Of a DNA stretch of 64,000 nucleotides, positions 18,366 through 26,545 are shown one piece after another; within the stretch, counting starts at the first letter, position 1, and the number at the start of each line of letters is the position of its first letter. The notes below the pieces were generated by a model. That model saw nothing but the letters and a program-made list of their open reading frames with translations, did not search any database and had not been told where the DNA came from. The DNA is from Burkholderia cepacia ATCC 25416 (GTDB lineage Bacteria; Pseudomonadota; Gammaproteobacteria; Burkholderiales; Burkholderiaceae). Made by a program: the position numbers and the translations under genes. The DNA lies in NCBI RefSeq assembly GCF_001411495.1, contig NZ_CP012981.1, positions 186,001 to 250,000 on the forward strand, read 5' to 3'.

Positions 18366-19007
18366 ATGGTCAGACGTACCAAGGAGGAGGCGCTCGAGAC
18401 GCGCAATCGCATTCTCGACGCCGCCGAGCACGTGTTCTTCGAGAAAGGCGTGTCGCACACGTCGCTCGCGGACATCGCGCAACATGCCGGCGTGACGCGC
18501 GGCGCAATCTACTGGCATTTCGCGAACAAGAGCGAACTGTTCGACGCAATGTTCGACCGCGTGTTTCTGCCGATCGACGAGTTGAAGCGGATGCCGCTCG
18601 ACGCGCCGGGCGGCAATCCGCTCGACAAGATCCGCCAGATCCTGATCTGGTGCCTGCTCGGCGTGCAGCGCGACGCGCAGTTACGCCGCGTGTTCAGCAT
18701 CCTGTTCATGAAGTGCGAATACGTCGCGGACCTGGAGCCGCTGCTGCAACGCAACCGCGCGGGGATGAGCGAGGCACTGCACGCGATCGACGCCGATCTC
18801 GCGGGGGCCGTGCGGCTCAAGCTGCTGCCCGAGCGGCTCGATACGTGGCGCGCGACGCTGATGCTGCACACGCTCGTCAGCGGTTTCGTGCGCGACATGC
18901 TGATGCTGCCCGACGAGATCGACGCCGAGCAGCATGCGGAAAAGCTCGTCGACGGCTGTTTCGACATGCTGCGCTACAGCCCGGCGATGCTGAAGGACGG
19001 CGAATGA
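18366..19007 (+). CDS. bpeR: TetR-family repressor of the RND pump
   Basis: TetR/AcrR-type transcriptional repressor, 213 residues. The N-terminal helix-turn-helix is classic: RILDAAEHVFFEKGVSHTSL, IAQHAGVTRGAIYWHFANKSELF (about 15-60). The C-terminal part matches the AcrR ligand-binding domain (PLDKIRQILIWCLL, RRVFSILFMKCEYV, LMLHTLVSGFVRDML). The ATG at 18366 is chosen because MVRRTKEEALETR is the standard AcrR-type start; upstream codons in frame cover the operator region. Divergent from the pump operon and facing an AcrR-like palindrome, it almost certainly represses both itself and the pump until an inducing drug binds. Confidence 0.92.
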   Translation: MVRRTKEEALETRNRILDAAEHVFFEKGVSHTSLADIAQHAGVTRGAIYWHFANKSELFDAMFDRVFLPIDELKRMPLDAPGGNPLDKIRQILIWCLLGVQRDAQLRRVFSILFMKCEYVADLEPLLQRNRAGMSEALHAIDADLAGAVRLKLLPERLDTWRATLMLHTLVSGFVRDMLMLPDEIDAEQHAEKLVDGCFDMLRYSPAMLKDGE

Positions 19008-19107
19008 CCGCGCGACGCGCGTTCGCCCGCGGTTCGGATCTTCGTTTCATCGCGCGGGCCGCCAATCTCGCAGACGGCCTGCCCTCCGCCCCTTCTCCCC
19101 GCCCGGT

Positions 19108-19773
19108 TCAGGCCGCCTTCGCGCGTTGCGCGCGGGCCCGCCGGTTCGACGCGGCGACCGAATCGCGCTTCGGCATCGGCGCACCTGCCAGCCCCGCGAT
19201 CCACGCATCGGTGGACATCACGGCCGCGAAATTCGACTGGAACACCACCGCGTACGCGCGGTGAATCTCCTCGGCGCTCACCGCGCCTGCTTCGTTCTCG
19301 TAAGGCAGCGCGCCCGTCGCGTCGTTCAGGTATTCGACATTCAGCCCCGCATGCGCCGCGTGATAGACCGTCGACGCATTGCAGTTGTGCGTCATGTAGC
19401 CGGCCACCGCGAGCGTGTCGATCCCGTGCGCATCGAGCCACGCCGCAAGGTCGGTCCCGGCAAACGAGCTTGCGCGCGTCTTCTCGATCAGGTGTGCATA
19501 CGGCCGGCCGGCGACGACCGCGTGCAGCGCGACGCCGTCGGTGCCGGGCGCGAAGATCGGCGCGCCGGCCGGCGCGACGTGCTGGACGACGATCACGGGC
19601 ACGCCGGCCGCATGCGCGGCATCGATCGCGCGGCCGATGTTCGCGAGCGACACGTCGAGCGGCGGATATTCGATCGGCAGGTTGCCCGTCACGTACTCGT
19701 TCTGGACGTCGATCACGATCAGCGCGCGGCGGGAAGCGGAATGGGAAACGGAATGCGGGACGGCGTTCGACAT
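19108..19773 (-). CDS. Cysteine hydrolase, isochorismatase family
   Basis: Isochorismatase-like cysteine hydrolase, 221 residues, cytoplasmic. The catalytic triad is visible: Asp in LIVIDVQNEY, Lys in IEKTRASSF, and Cys in AGYMTHNCNAST (a cis-peptide precedes this Cys in the family). This subfamily includes nicotinamidase-like and carbamoyl hydrolases, and the substrate is not evident. The ATG at 19773 has a CAGGAG site; a start 23 codons upstream is possible but lacks one. Divergent from a GlxA-type AraC regulator whose own N-terminal domain is hydrolase-like, a pairing common in proteobacteria, so it is probably that regulator's target. Confidence 0.85.
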   Translation of the reverse strand: MSNAVPHSVSHSASRRALIVIDVQNEYVTGNLPIEYPPLDVSLANIGRAIDAAHAAGVPVIVVQHVAPAGAPIFAPGTDGVALHAVVAGRPYAHLIEKTRASSFAGTDLAAWLDAHGIDTLAVAGYMTHNCNASTVYHAAHAGLNVEYLNDATGALPYENEAGAVSAEEIHRAYAVVFQSNFAAVMSTDAWIAGLAGAPMPKRDSVAASNRRARAQRAKAA

Positions 19774-19870
19774 GGCGGGCTCCTGGTCCAGGGGCGCGGC
19801 CCCGCCCCGGAACGGGGTGGTCAGCGGCGCGATGCGATGCATTGTCGGGGCGCGTCGCTCACGTGGACAG

Positions 19871-19905
19871 TGGCCCGATAGCCATTCTTCGATAGAATCG
19901 GGCCA
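19871..19905. promoter_or_regulatory. Inverted repeat in the hydrolase/GlxA divergent promoter
   Basis: TGGCCCGAT (19871-19879) and ATCGGGCCA (19897-19905) form a perfect 9-base inverted repeat with 17 bases between, ending 20 bases before the regulator start. The position suits autoregulation and control of the divergent hydrolase; binding by the neighbouring regulator is inferred. Confidence 0.45.
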
Positions 19906-19925
19906 TCACCAATCCGGAGCCCGCC

Positions 19926-20939
19926 ATGACCGCCGCCTCGTCCACCCGGCCCGCCTCGGCCGCTCCGACCGTCGTTGCCGTGATCGCGTACGACGGCATC
20001 AGCCCGTTCCACCTGTCGGTGCCGTCCGTCGTGTTCGGCAAGGAACGCGACGCGGCCGCGTCGCCCGCGTTCGAGTTCCGCGTCTGCTCGGCCGAGCGCG
20101 GCCCGCTGTCGACGACGGGCGGTTTCACGATCACCGCGCCCTACGGCCTCGACGGGCTCGACGACGCGGACATCGTCATCGTGCCGGCGTGGCGCGACCC
20201 GGACGAAGCGCCGCCCGACGTGCTGCTCGACGCCGTCCGTGCGGTCGCCGCGCGCGGCGCGCAGCTCGTCGGGCTGTGCCTCGGCGCGTACGTGCTCGCC
20301 GCGGCCGGCTTGCTCGACGGCCGCCCGGCCACCACGCACTGGGCATGGGCCGACGACTTCGCACAACGCTTCCCGCGCGTGAAGCTCGATCCGGACGTGC
20401 TGTACGTGGACGACGGCAACCTGATGACGTCGGCCGGCACGGCCGCGGGGCTCGACTGCTGCCTGCACGTCGTGCGGCGGCGCTTCGGCTCGGACGCCGC
20501 GAACCAGATCGCGCGCCGCCTCGTGATCCCGCCGCACCGTCAGGGCGGGCAGGCGCAATACGTGCCGCAGCCGGTCGCCGCGCACCCGCGCGATGCGCGG
20601 CTCGCGGGCCTGCTCGACTGGGTGCGCGCGCACCTCGACGCCGCGCACAGCGTCGATTCGCTCGCCGAACGCGTGCTGATGAGCCGGCGCACGTTCACGC
20701 GCCACTTCCGCCAGGCGACCGGCACGACCGTCACCGCGTGGCTGCAGGCCGAGCGGCTGGCGCGCGCGCAGCATCTGCTGGAAACCACCGGGCAGTCGAT
20801 CGATGCGATCGCGCAGGCGGCCGGCTACGGGTCGAGCGTGTCGCTGCGCCAGCATTTCGCGGGCGCGCTCGGCACGTCGCCGTCGGCGTATCGAAGGGAA
20901 TTTCGCGGCGCCGGAGCCGGCGCCGATGCCGCGCGGTAG
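19926..20939 (+). CDS. GlxA-family transcriptional regulator (DJ-1/PfpI + AraC HTH)
   Basis: Two-domain regulator of 337 residues. The N-terminal DJ-1/PfpI-like domain (about 15-195) has the nucleophile-elbow-like GLCLGAYVLAAAGLLDGR and the following TTHWAWADDF. The C-terminal AraC/XylS DNA-binding domain (about 225-325) shows two helix-turn-helix units: SLAERVLMSRRTFTRHFRQ and IAQAAGYGSSVSLRQHF. Members sense small metabolites and activate nearby genes. The ATG at 19926 follows CCGGAG and a 9-base inverted repeat. Its likely target is the divergent isochorismatase-type hydrolase. The ligand is unknown. Confidence 0.9.
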   Translation: MTAASSTRPASAAPTVVAVIAYDGISPFHLSVPSVVFGKERDAAASPAFEFRVCSAERGPLSTTGGFTITAPYGLDGLDDADIVIVPAWRDPDEAPPDVLLDAVRAVAARGAQLVGLCLGAYVLAAAGLLDGRPATTHWAWADDFAQRFPRVKLDPDVLYVDDGNLMTSAGTAAGLDCCLHVVRRRFGSDAANQIARRLVIPPHRQGGQAQYVPQPVAAHPRDARLAGLLDWVRAHLDAAHSVDSLAERVLMSRRTFTRHFRQATGTTVTAWLQAERLARAQHLLETTGQSIDAIAQAAGYGSSVSLRQHFAGALGTSPSAYRREFRGAGAGADAAR

Positions 20940-20980
20940 GCGCGCGGCGGGCGAGCCTTGCAGCGGAAACGGCCGGCCGC

Positions 20981-21688
20981 TCAGCCGCCGTTGATCCAGC
21001 GCGCCGCGTAGAGCAGCAGCGCGACGAAGACGATCATCGCGGCCCACGCCCACACGGGCACCGTGCCCGAGCCGCGATGCGGGAGTGCACTGGCGGCACG
21101 CCCGGTCAGCGCGCCGCCGAGGTGCGGCGGCAGCGCCCGCTTCGTCGCGGCCACCAGCGACGCCGGCCGCAGGAACACGTGCTGGCGCCGCGGCGCGGCC
21201 GAGCGCGCGCGATTCGGTGCGAGGCCGTGCTTCGCCTGCACGACCGCGCAGAATTCACGGAAGAAATCGTCGGTCCATTCGCGCAGCGTATTTTCGATCT
21301 GCCGCCCCGGCAGCTCGGTGAGCGGGCCGCTTGCCGTCGCCCAGACCACGTACTCGATACGCGTGGCGTTCGCGTCGTCATCCGGCATCAGCACGAGTTC
21401 GACCTGGCCGCGCAGCGCGCCGAGCCCGTCGGCCCGCGCCTTGAAATTGAGCACGCGGCGCGGCTGACCTTCCGCATCGCCCTGTTCGGCGGCCGCATGC
21501 GCACGCACGTCGTAGCGGGCGCGCAGCGGGCCGAGCGGCACCGTGATCGTCAGCGCGAACTCGCCGTCCGCAAGCTTCACGAACGATTCGCAATGATCGA
21601 AGCTCGCGCGCAGCAGCGCGAGATCCTCGAATGCCGCCCGCACGACGGGTGGCGGAAGCGGTATGCGCAATGTGTCGTTCAGTTCCAT
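20981..21688 (-). CDS. CoxG-like SRPBCC protein with C-terminal membrane anchor
   Basis: Protein of 235 residues with an SRPBCC/START-like fold of the CoxG type (about 1-150: MELNDTLRIPLPPPVVRAAFED, TITVPLGPLRARYDV, ADGLGALRGQVELVL, LPGRQIENTLREWTDDFF). A basic linker follows, then one membrane span near 210-230 (VWAWAAMIVFVALLLYAARW). CoxG anchors CO-dehydrogenase-type molybdenum enzymes to the membrane; no cox genes are nearby, so the partner is unknown. It converges on the GlxA-type gene with a 41-base gap. The next gene in the same direction, a DUF427 protein, is 28 bases upstream. Confidence 0.75.
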   Translation of the reverse strand: MELNDTLRIPLPPPVVRAAFEDLALLRASFDHCESFVKLADGEFALTITVPLGPLRARYDVRAHAAAEQGDAEGQPRRVLNFKARADGLGALRGQVELVLMPDDDANATRIEYVVWATASGPLTELPGRQIENTLREWTDDFFREFCAVVQAKHGLAPNRARSAAPRRQHVFLRPASLVAATKRALPPHLGGALTGRAASALPHRGSGTVPVWAWAAMIVFVALLLYAARWINGG

Positions 21689-21716
21689 GACGCCTCCCCG
21701 ATGAACGCGCGCCGCA

Positions 21717-22076
21717 TCAGGATGTCTCGACGAGACTGTCGATCCGTGCGGCGTCGAAGGCGACGTAGAGCGCGAGCGCCGACGCCGCCCCCTTCGGTTC
21801 CTCGTAACTCCATGCGGCGTTCTCGATCACGCCGTCTTCCGTCTGCAAGTCGAAGTGCACGGCCTCGCCCCTGAACGGGCAGACCGACGTGACACCGGAT
21901 TTCACGAGCCGGCGCATGTTGACGTCGCGGCGCGGCAGGTAATGGGTGTCCGGCAGGCCCGTTTCGCGCACGGTCAGCGCGCCGTGCGAATCGGCGTACG
22001 TGATGCCGCGATGGATCACGCGCACGCGATGACGGTTCGGCACGATTTCGAGACGAGGGTCGGCTGCGTCGGACAT
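21717..22076 (-). CDS. DUF427 domain protein
   Basis: Small cytoplasmic protein of 119 residues covering one DUF427 domain. The conserved core reads ITYADSHGALTVRETGLPDTHYLPRRDV, then SVCPFRGEAVHFDL and AAWSYEEP, a beta-rich fold of unknown function found with metabolic enzymes in many bacteria. The ATG at 22076 has a good AAGGAGAAACG site. A frame extension upstream would read through the terminator hairpin at 22121 and is rejected. It is probably cotranscribed with the CoxG-like gene 28 bases downstream. Confidence 0.85.
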   Translation of the reverse strand: MSDAADPRLEIVPNRHRVRVIHRGITYADSHGALTVRETGLPDTHYLPRRDVNMRRLVKSGVTSVCPFRGEAVHFDLQTEDGVIENAAWSYEEPKGAASALALYVAFDAARIDSLVETS

Positions 22077-22120
22077 CGTTTCTCCTTGGGACGACCCGGC
22101 CAGGCCGGGCTCAGGAAACG

Positions 22121-22151
22121 AAAAAGCCACGGCACGGGTGCCGTGGCTTTC
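22121..22151 (-). terminator. Terminator between the secreted protein gene and DUF427
   Basis: Stem AGCCACGGCAC/GTGCCGTGGCT with an A run on the left, so on the minus strand it ends in TTTTT. It closes the transcript of the secreted protein gene at 22209-22646. Confidence 0.8.
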
Positions 22152-22208
22152 ATTATGGGCGAAACCGCAGCCGAATGCGCGACCCGGGCCGGCGCCGCGC
22201 GCGGCAGG

Positions 22209-22646
22209 CTACTGCGCGCTCCACTGGAACGCCGTCTTCGCGCCGCCCTTCGCGCCGACCGTGACGGCACGGGATTCCTCGTTGCCCTGGTACGACGCAT
22301 GCACCGTATAGCGGCCCGGCGGCACCTTCACGAGCATGTACGGCCCGCGCGCGTCGGTCTTCAGCACCTCGTCGCCCTTGCCGTCGACGATCCGCACATG
22401 AACGTCGGCCAGGAACTCGCCGCCCTTGCCGGTGAAGCGCAGCGCCAGCGGCCATTTCGGCTCGTTGCGCTGGAACGCCGTCGATTCGTCCTGCCCGACG
22501 CCGCCGGACACGAAGGTGACGTCGCCCTGCTGGCCCGCGGCGGGCAAGCCGTCCGACTGCGCGTACGCGCCGGTCGCTCCGGCCGCGAGGCCGGCGGCCA
22601 GCGCCGCGGCGACGGCAAATCGGGACACGTTGCGTAGATATTGCAT
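22209..22646 (-). CDS. Secreted protein with carboxypeptidase-regulatory-like fold
   Basis: Periplasmic or secreted protein of 145 residues. The signal peptide (MQYLRNVSRFAVAAALAAGL, cleavage near AYA-QS) is followed by a small beta-sandwich. That domain resembles the carboxypeptidase regulatory-like fold (LADVHVRIVDGKGDEVLKTDARGPYMLVKVPPGRYTVHASYQGNEESRAVTV), which usually mediates binding rather than catalysis. The ATG at 22646 follows AAGGAG. It is a lone gene 104 bases beyond htrA, ending at a terminator. The specific function is unknown. Confidence 0.75.
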   Translation of the reverse strand: MQYLRNVSRFAVAAALAAGLAAGATGAYAQSDGLPAAGQQGDVTFVSGGVGQDESTAFQRNEPKWPLALRFTGKGGEFLADVHVRIVDGKGDEVLKTDARGPYMLVKVPPGRYTVHASYQGNEESRAVTVGAKGGAKTAFQWSAQ

Positions 22647-22750
22647 GGCTCTCTCCTTGGGGTCGGAACACACACAGGGCGCTGCGTCACGCATTCGAGC
22701 GGCGGCGGCGCCCGCCGCGGCCGGCCTGGCCGGCCGTCGGCCGTGGCCGG

Positions 22751-24235
22751 TCAGCTCAGGTCGACCGGCACGAAGATCTGGGCATTATCGCGCTGGATCA
22801 GCAGAGCAAGACTGTTGCCCGCGCCCTTGACCGCGTCGCGCAACTGCTCGGGGCTCGTGACCGGGCGGCCGTTGACCGCGAGGATCACATCGCCGGGCTG
22901 GATGCCCGCGTTGGCGGCCGGCCCGCCGGCCTGCTGCACGATCAGGCCGTGCGACAGGTTGTCGGCGCTGCGCTCCTGCGGCGACAGCGGACGCACCGCA
23001 ACGCCCAGGCGCCCCTGCTCGACGGGCCCGCCGTCGTTCGACGCGAGCTTCGCATCGGCCATCGCGCCGAGCGTCACGCTGATCGACTTCTTCGACTTGT
23101 CGCGCCAGATCTGCAGGTCGGCCTTCGAACCCGGCTTCAGGTTCGCGATCTGCGCGGGCAGCGACGTCGAATCGGCAACCGGCGAGCCGTTGACCGACAG
23201 GATCACGTCACCCGGCTGCAGGCCGGCCTTCGCGGCCGGGCCGTTCGGATCGACCGAGCTGACGAGCGCGCCGTCCGGCTTCTGCAGTCCGAACGAGCTC
23301 GCGAGCGTCTGGTTCAGCCCCTGCACGGCGACGCCGAGGCGGCCGCGGCTCACGTGGCCCGTCTTCACGAGTTCGTCCTTCACCTTGATCGCCTCGTTGA
23401 TCGGGATCGCGAACGACAGGCCCTGGAAGCCGCCCGTCTGCGAATAGATCATCGAGTTGATGCCGATCACCTCGCCCTGCAGGTTGAACAGCGGGCCGCC
23501 CGAGTTGCCGGGGTTCACCGGCACGTCGGTCTGGATGAACGGCGTGTAGTTCTCGTCCGGCAGCGCGCGCGACTTCGCGCTGATGATGCCCGACGTGACC
23601 GTGTTGTCGAAGCCGTACGGCGAGCCGATCGCGACGACCCACTGGCCGACCTTGCTCTGCGCCGGGTCACCGATCTTCACGGTCGGCAGGCCGCTCGCAT
23701 CGATCTTCAGCACCGCGACGTCCGACTGCTTGTCCGAGCCGACGACCTTCGCCTTGTATTCGCGCTTGTCGGTCAGCTTGACCGTGACGACGTTCGCGCC
23801 GTCGATCACGTGCGCATTGGTGAGGATGTACCCGTCGGAGCTGATGACGAACCCGGAACCGAGGCTCGCGCTCGGCTGGTCGTCCGGTTGCGCGTCGCCG
23901 CCCATGCCCGGCACCTGGCCGTAGAAGTGCTTGAAGAACTGGTAGAACGGATCGCTCGGATCGATCGGCAGTTGCGGCTGCGGCACGCGCCGCGACACCT
24001 GCTTCACGACGTGCTTCGCGCTGATGTTCACCACCGCCGGGCCGTAAGTCTCGACGAGCCCGGAGAAATCGGGAATGCCGGTCTTGGCGGCCGCTTCGGC
24101 CGGCATCAGCGCGGCAGCCTGCGCGGGCGTGATGATTTGGGGATCGGCGCGGCGGGTGCCGGCGACATAACCGGCGGACAGGGCGGCCGCCACGGCGACC
24201 GCGACGGCGCCGCGCGCAAGGAATCGGGTGTTCAT
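22751..24235 (-). CDS. htrA: Periplasmic serine protease HtrA/DegP (Do family)
   Basis: Periplasmic quality-control protease of the DegP/MucD type, 494 residues, with a signal peptide (hydrophobic 8-25). The catalytic triad is His142 (TNAHVI), Asp172 (SDVAVL) and Ser245 (NPGNSGGPLF). Two PDZ domains follow (about 285-375 and 400-490), each with a GLQPGDVIL-type or GIQPGDVIL-type carboxylate loop. It degrades or refolds misfolded envelope proteins under heat or osmotic stress. It lies 111 bases downstream of a histidine kinase gene in the same direction, with four PmrA-type half-sites in that gap, so it is likely a direct target of the adjacent two-component system and may also be cotranscribed with it. 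Confidence 0.95.
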   Translation of the reverse strand: MNTRFLARGAVAVAVAAALSAGYVAGTRRADPQIITPAQAAALMPAEAAAKTGIPDFSGLVETYGPAVVNISAKHVVKQVSRRVPQPQLPIDPSDPFYQFFKHFYGQVPGMGGDAQPDDQPSASLGSGFVISSDGYILTNAHVIDGANVVTVKLTDKREYKAKVVGSDKQSDVAVLKIDASGLPTVKIGDPAQSKVGQWVVAIGSPYGFDNTVTSGIISAKSRALPDENYTPFIQTDVPVNPGNSGGPLFNLQGEVIGINSMIYSQTGGFQGLSFAIPINEAIKVKDELVKTGHVSRGRLGVAVQGLNQTLASSFGLQKPDGALVSSVDPNGPAAKAGLQPGDVILSVNGSPVADSTSLPAQIANLKPGSKADLQIWRDKSKKSISVTLGAMADAKLASNDGGPVEQGRLGVAVRPLSPQERSADNLSHGLIVQQAGGPAANAGIQPGDVILAVNGRPVTSPEQLRDAVKGAGNSLALLIQRDNAQIFVPVDLS

Positions 24236-24278
24236 CGTAGGACCTCCTCTTTGTTAGGACGCAGCGTAACGACCCTGA

Positions 24279-24316
24279 CTTAAAGGAGGCTTAATCAGCC
24301 TTAAGCGGGGCTTAAG
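24279..24316 (-). promoter_or_regulatory. Array of four PmrA/QseB-type half-sites upstream of htrA
   Basis: Read on the plus strand, hexamers CTTAAA (24279-24284), CTTAAT (24290-24295), CTTAAG (24300-24305) and CTTAAG (24311-24316) are spaced by 5, 4 and 5 bases, a helical repeat of 10-11 bases. On the htrA strand they form two boxes fitting HTTAAK-N5-HTTAAK, the recognised PmrA-type operator. The nearest half-site is 44 bases from the htrA start codon. The response regulator encoded upstream belongs to the same OmpR/PmrA class. Confidence 0.7.
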
Positions 24317-24346
24317 CGGCCGCCGGCGCCCGCCCGGCGGCACGCG

Positions 24347-25693
24347 TCACGCGGATTCGGAAGGCTGCGGCGCCTCGGCCGGCATCTCGGCGTCGCGGAA
24401 CACGACGCTGACGAGCAGGCCGCCCGCGGCCGCGTCGCCGAGCGACACCGTCGCCCCCTGCTGCGCCGCCACGCGCTTGACGATCGCGAGCCCGAGCCCG
24501 CTGCCCGACACATCGGTGCGCGCCCGCGCGGAGCTGTCGCGGTAGAAACGGTCGAACACGCGCTCGCGCTCGTCGGCCGGGATGCCGGGCCCGCTGTCGC
24601 CGATCTGCACGCACACGCGGCCGGCCGCGTCGCGGGTGAGCGACACGTCGATGCGGCCGCCGTCCGGCGTGTACTTCACCGCGTTGTCGAGCAGGTTGCC
24701 GAACATCACGCGCAGCGCGCCGACGTCCGCGACGACGCTCGCCGCGTGCGTCTCCTCGAAACCGAGATCGATGTCGCGCCGCTGCGCGAGCGGCGCAAGC
24801 GCAGCCACGCATTCGGCGAGCAGTGCCTGCAGGTCGACGGGTTCGCGCATCGTCGCGCCGTCGGGTTCGGCGCGTGCCAGCGCGAGCAGTTGCTCCGTGA
24901 GACGCGTCGCGCGCGACACGCCATCCTGAAGATCCGCGACCGCCTCGCGGCGCGATGCGTCGTCCTTCGCGCGGGCGACGAGTTGCGCCTGGATCTGCAC
25001 GGCCGCGAGCGGCGTGCGCAGTTCGTGCGCGGCGTCGGCCACGAACGCCTTCTGCGTGTCGAGCGCGGCCGACAGCCGCGCGAGCAGCCCGTTCAGCGCC
25101 CGCACGAGCGGCTGCACCTCGAGCGGCAGGCGCGCATCGGGCAGCGGATCGAGCGCTTCCGGCCGGCGCGCCTCGACGGCGCGCGTCACGCGGCCGAGCG
25201 GCGCGAGCCCGCGCCCGACGATCACCCACACGGCCGCGCCGAGGAACGGCAGCAGCACGATCAGCGGCCACAGCGTGCGCAGCGCGACGTTCGCCGCGAG
25301 CCGGTTGCGCACCGACAGCGGCTGCGCGAGCTGCACGACGTTGTCGCCGACGATCGCCCCGTACACGCGCCATTCGCCGCGATCGGTGCGCTCGGTCGAG
25401 AAACCGAGTTCCGCGCGCGGCGCGATCGGCGCACGCGGATGCGAGAAGTACATCAGCACGCCGTTGCGGTTCCAGATCTGGATCACGATGCCTTCGTCGC
25501 CGTTGGTACGCGAGCCGAATACCTGCGAGAACGGTTCCGACGGCAGCGCCGCGGCGATTTCCTGCAACTGGTAGTCGAACAGTTCGTTCGCCTCGGCGAG
25601 CGCCTGCCGGTAGATCAGCCAGCCCGCGATGCCCACGCCCGCGACGACGATCGCGAGCAGCCAGATCAGCAATTGATGACGAATCGACCTCAC
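24347..25693 (-). CDS. Sensor histidine kinase (PmrB/QseC type)
   Basis: Inner membrane sensor kinase, 448 residues. TM1 (7-28) and TM2 (about 143-160) flank a periplasmic sensor of about 115 residues. A HAMP-like linker precedes the dimerisation domain with phospho-acceptor His223 in ADAAHELRTPLA. The ATPase domain shows N-box NLLDNAVKYTP, DSGPGIP and GSGLGLAIV. It is separated from the response regulator by only 3 bases and reads on toward htrA. The signal is probably envelope stress or cation/pH-related, inferred from the PmrB/QseC resemblance; there is no clear acidic Fe-binding ExxE motif to support true PmrB specificity. Confidence 0.92.
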   Translation of the reverse strand: MRSIRHQLLIWLLAIVVAGVGIAGWLIYRQALAEANELFDYQLQEIAAALPSEPFSQVFGSRTNGDEGIVIQIWNRNGVLMYFSHPRAPIAPRAELGFSTERTDRGEWRVYGAIVGDNVVQLAQPLSVRNRLAANVALRTLWPLIVLLPFLGAAVWVIVGRGLAPLGRVTRAVEARRPEALDPLPDARLPLEVQPLVRALNGLLARLSAALDTQKAFVADAAHELRTPLAAVQIQAQLVARAKDDASRREAVADLQDGVSRATRLTEQLLALARAEPDGATMREPVDLQALLAECVAALAPLAQRRDIDLGFEETHAASVVADVGALRVMFGNLLDNAVKYTPDGGRIDVSLTRDAAGRVCVQIGDSGPGIPADERERVFDRFYRDSSARARTDVSGSGLGLAIVKRVAAQQGATVSLGDAAAGGLLVSVVFRDAEMPAEAPQPSESA

Positions 25694-25696
25694 GCG

Positions 25697-26359
25697 TCAG
25701 CTTTCCTTGACGACCATGTAGCCAAGCCCGCGCACGTTGCGGATCAGGTCGGAGCCGAGCTTCTTGCGCAGCGCGTGGATGTAGACCTCGACCGTGTTGC
25801 TGCCGATCTCCTCGCCCCAGCCGTACATCTTCTCCTCGAGCTGGCTCTTCGACAGCACCGCGCCGGGCCGCGCGAGCAGCGCCTCGAGCAGCGCGAACTC
25901 GCGCGCGGACAGCGCGACGGGCGCGCCGTCGAGCGTCACCTGGTGCGAGGCGGGATCGAGCGTCAACGCGCCGTGGCGGATCAGCGATTCGCTGCGCCCC
26001 GCCTGGCGGCGGATCAGCGCGCGCATTCGCGCGCCGAGCTCGTCGAGGTCGAACGGCTTGACGAGGTAGTCGTCGGCGCCCGCGTCGAGGCCCTTCACGC
26101 GATCGGCCACCGCATCGCGCGCGGTGACGATCAGCACCGGCAGCGCCAGCCCGCGCGCGCGCAGCGTGCGCAGCACGTCGATGCCGTCGCGCTTCGGCAG
26201 CCCGAGATCGAGCAGCAGCAGGTCGTACGTCTCGCCGCCGAGCGCCGTCAGTGCGGCGTCGCCGTCCTGCACCCAGTCGACTGCAAAGCCGTCCGAGCGC
26301 AGCGCCTTGCGCACGCCCTCGGCAATCATTCGATCATCTTCGACAAGCAGAATCCGCAT
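25697..26359 (-). CDS. OmpR/PmrA-family response regulator
   Basis: Response regulator of 220 residues. The receiver domain has the phosphorylation site Asp51 (LLLLDLGLP), acidic pocket EDD at 7-9 and Lys in YLVKPFDL. The C-terminal winged helix shows LSAREFALLEALLARPGAVLSK and EVYIHALRKKLG, as in QseB/PmrA/TctD. A start at 26371 adding MPVP is equally open; the ATG at 26359 is preferred as the canonical MRILLVEDD start, though neither has a strong ribosome site. A TACAAT -10-like hexamer lies at 26399-26404 on this strand. It is first of the regulator-kinase pair, divergent from dacB. The four half-sites ahead of htrA are its likely target. Confidence 0.92.
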   Translation of the reverse strand: MRILLVEDDRMIAEGVRKALRSDGFAVDWVQDGDAALTALGGETYDLLLLDLGLPKRDGIDVLRTLRARGLALPVLIVTARDAVADRVKGLDAGADDYLVKPFDLDELGARMRALIRRQAGRSESLIRHGALTLDPASHQVTLDGAPVALSAREFALLEALLARPGAVLSKSQLEEKMYGWGEEIGSNTVEVYIHALRKKLGSDLIRNVRGLGYMVVKES

Positions 26360-26545
26360 CGGGACAGGCATCCATGGGGCGAGTCAAACACGCCGACCAT
26401 TGTAGCGCCGCGAACCCGGCGCGCGGCACCGTGCAATGCAACAGAAAGGCGGATTGCAAGGGGGCTGTCCGGACTTGTCTCTACAATGTGCGCTTTGGCG
26501 CCGCGCGCGCCCTGCCCGAACGTCGTGCTTTCCCCGTATTCGCTC

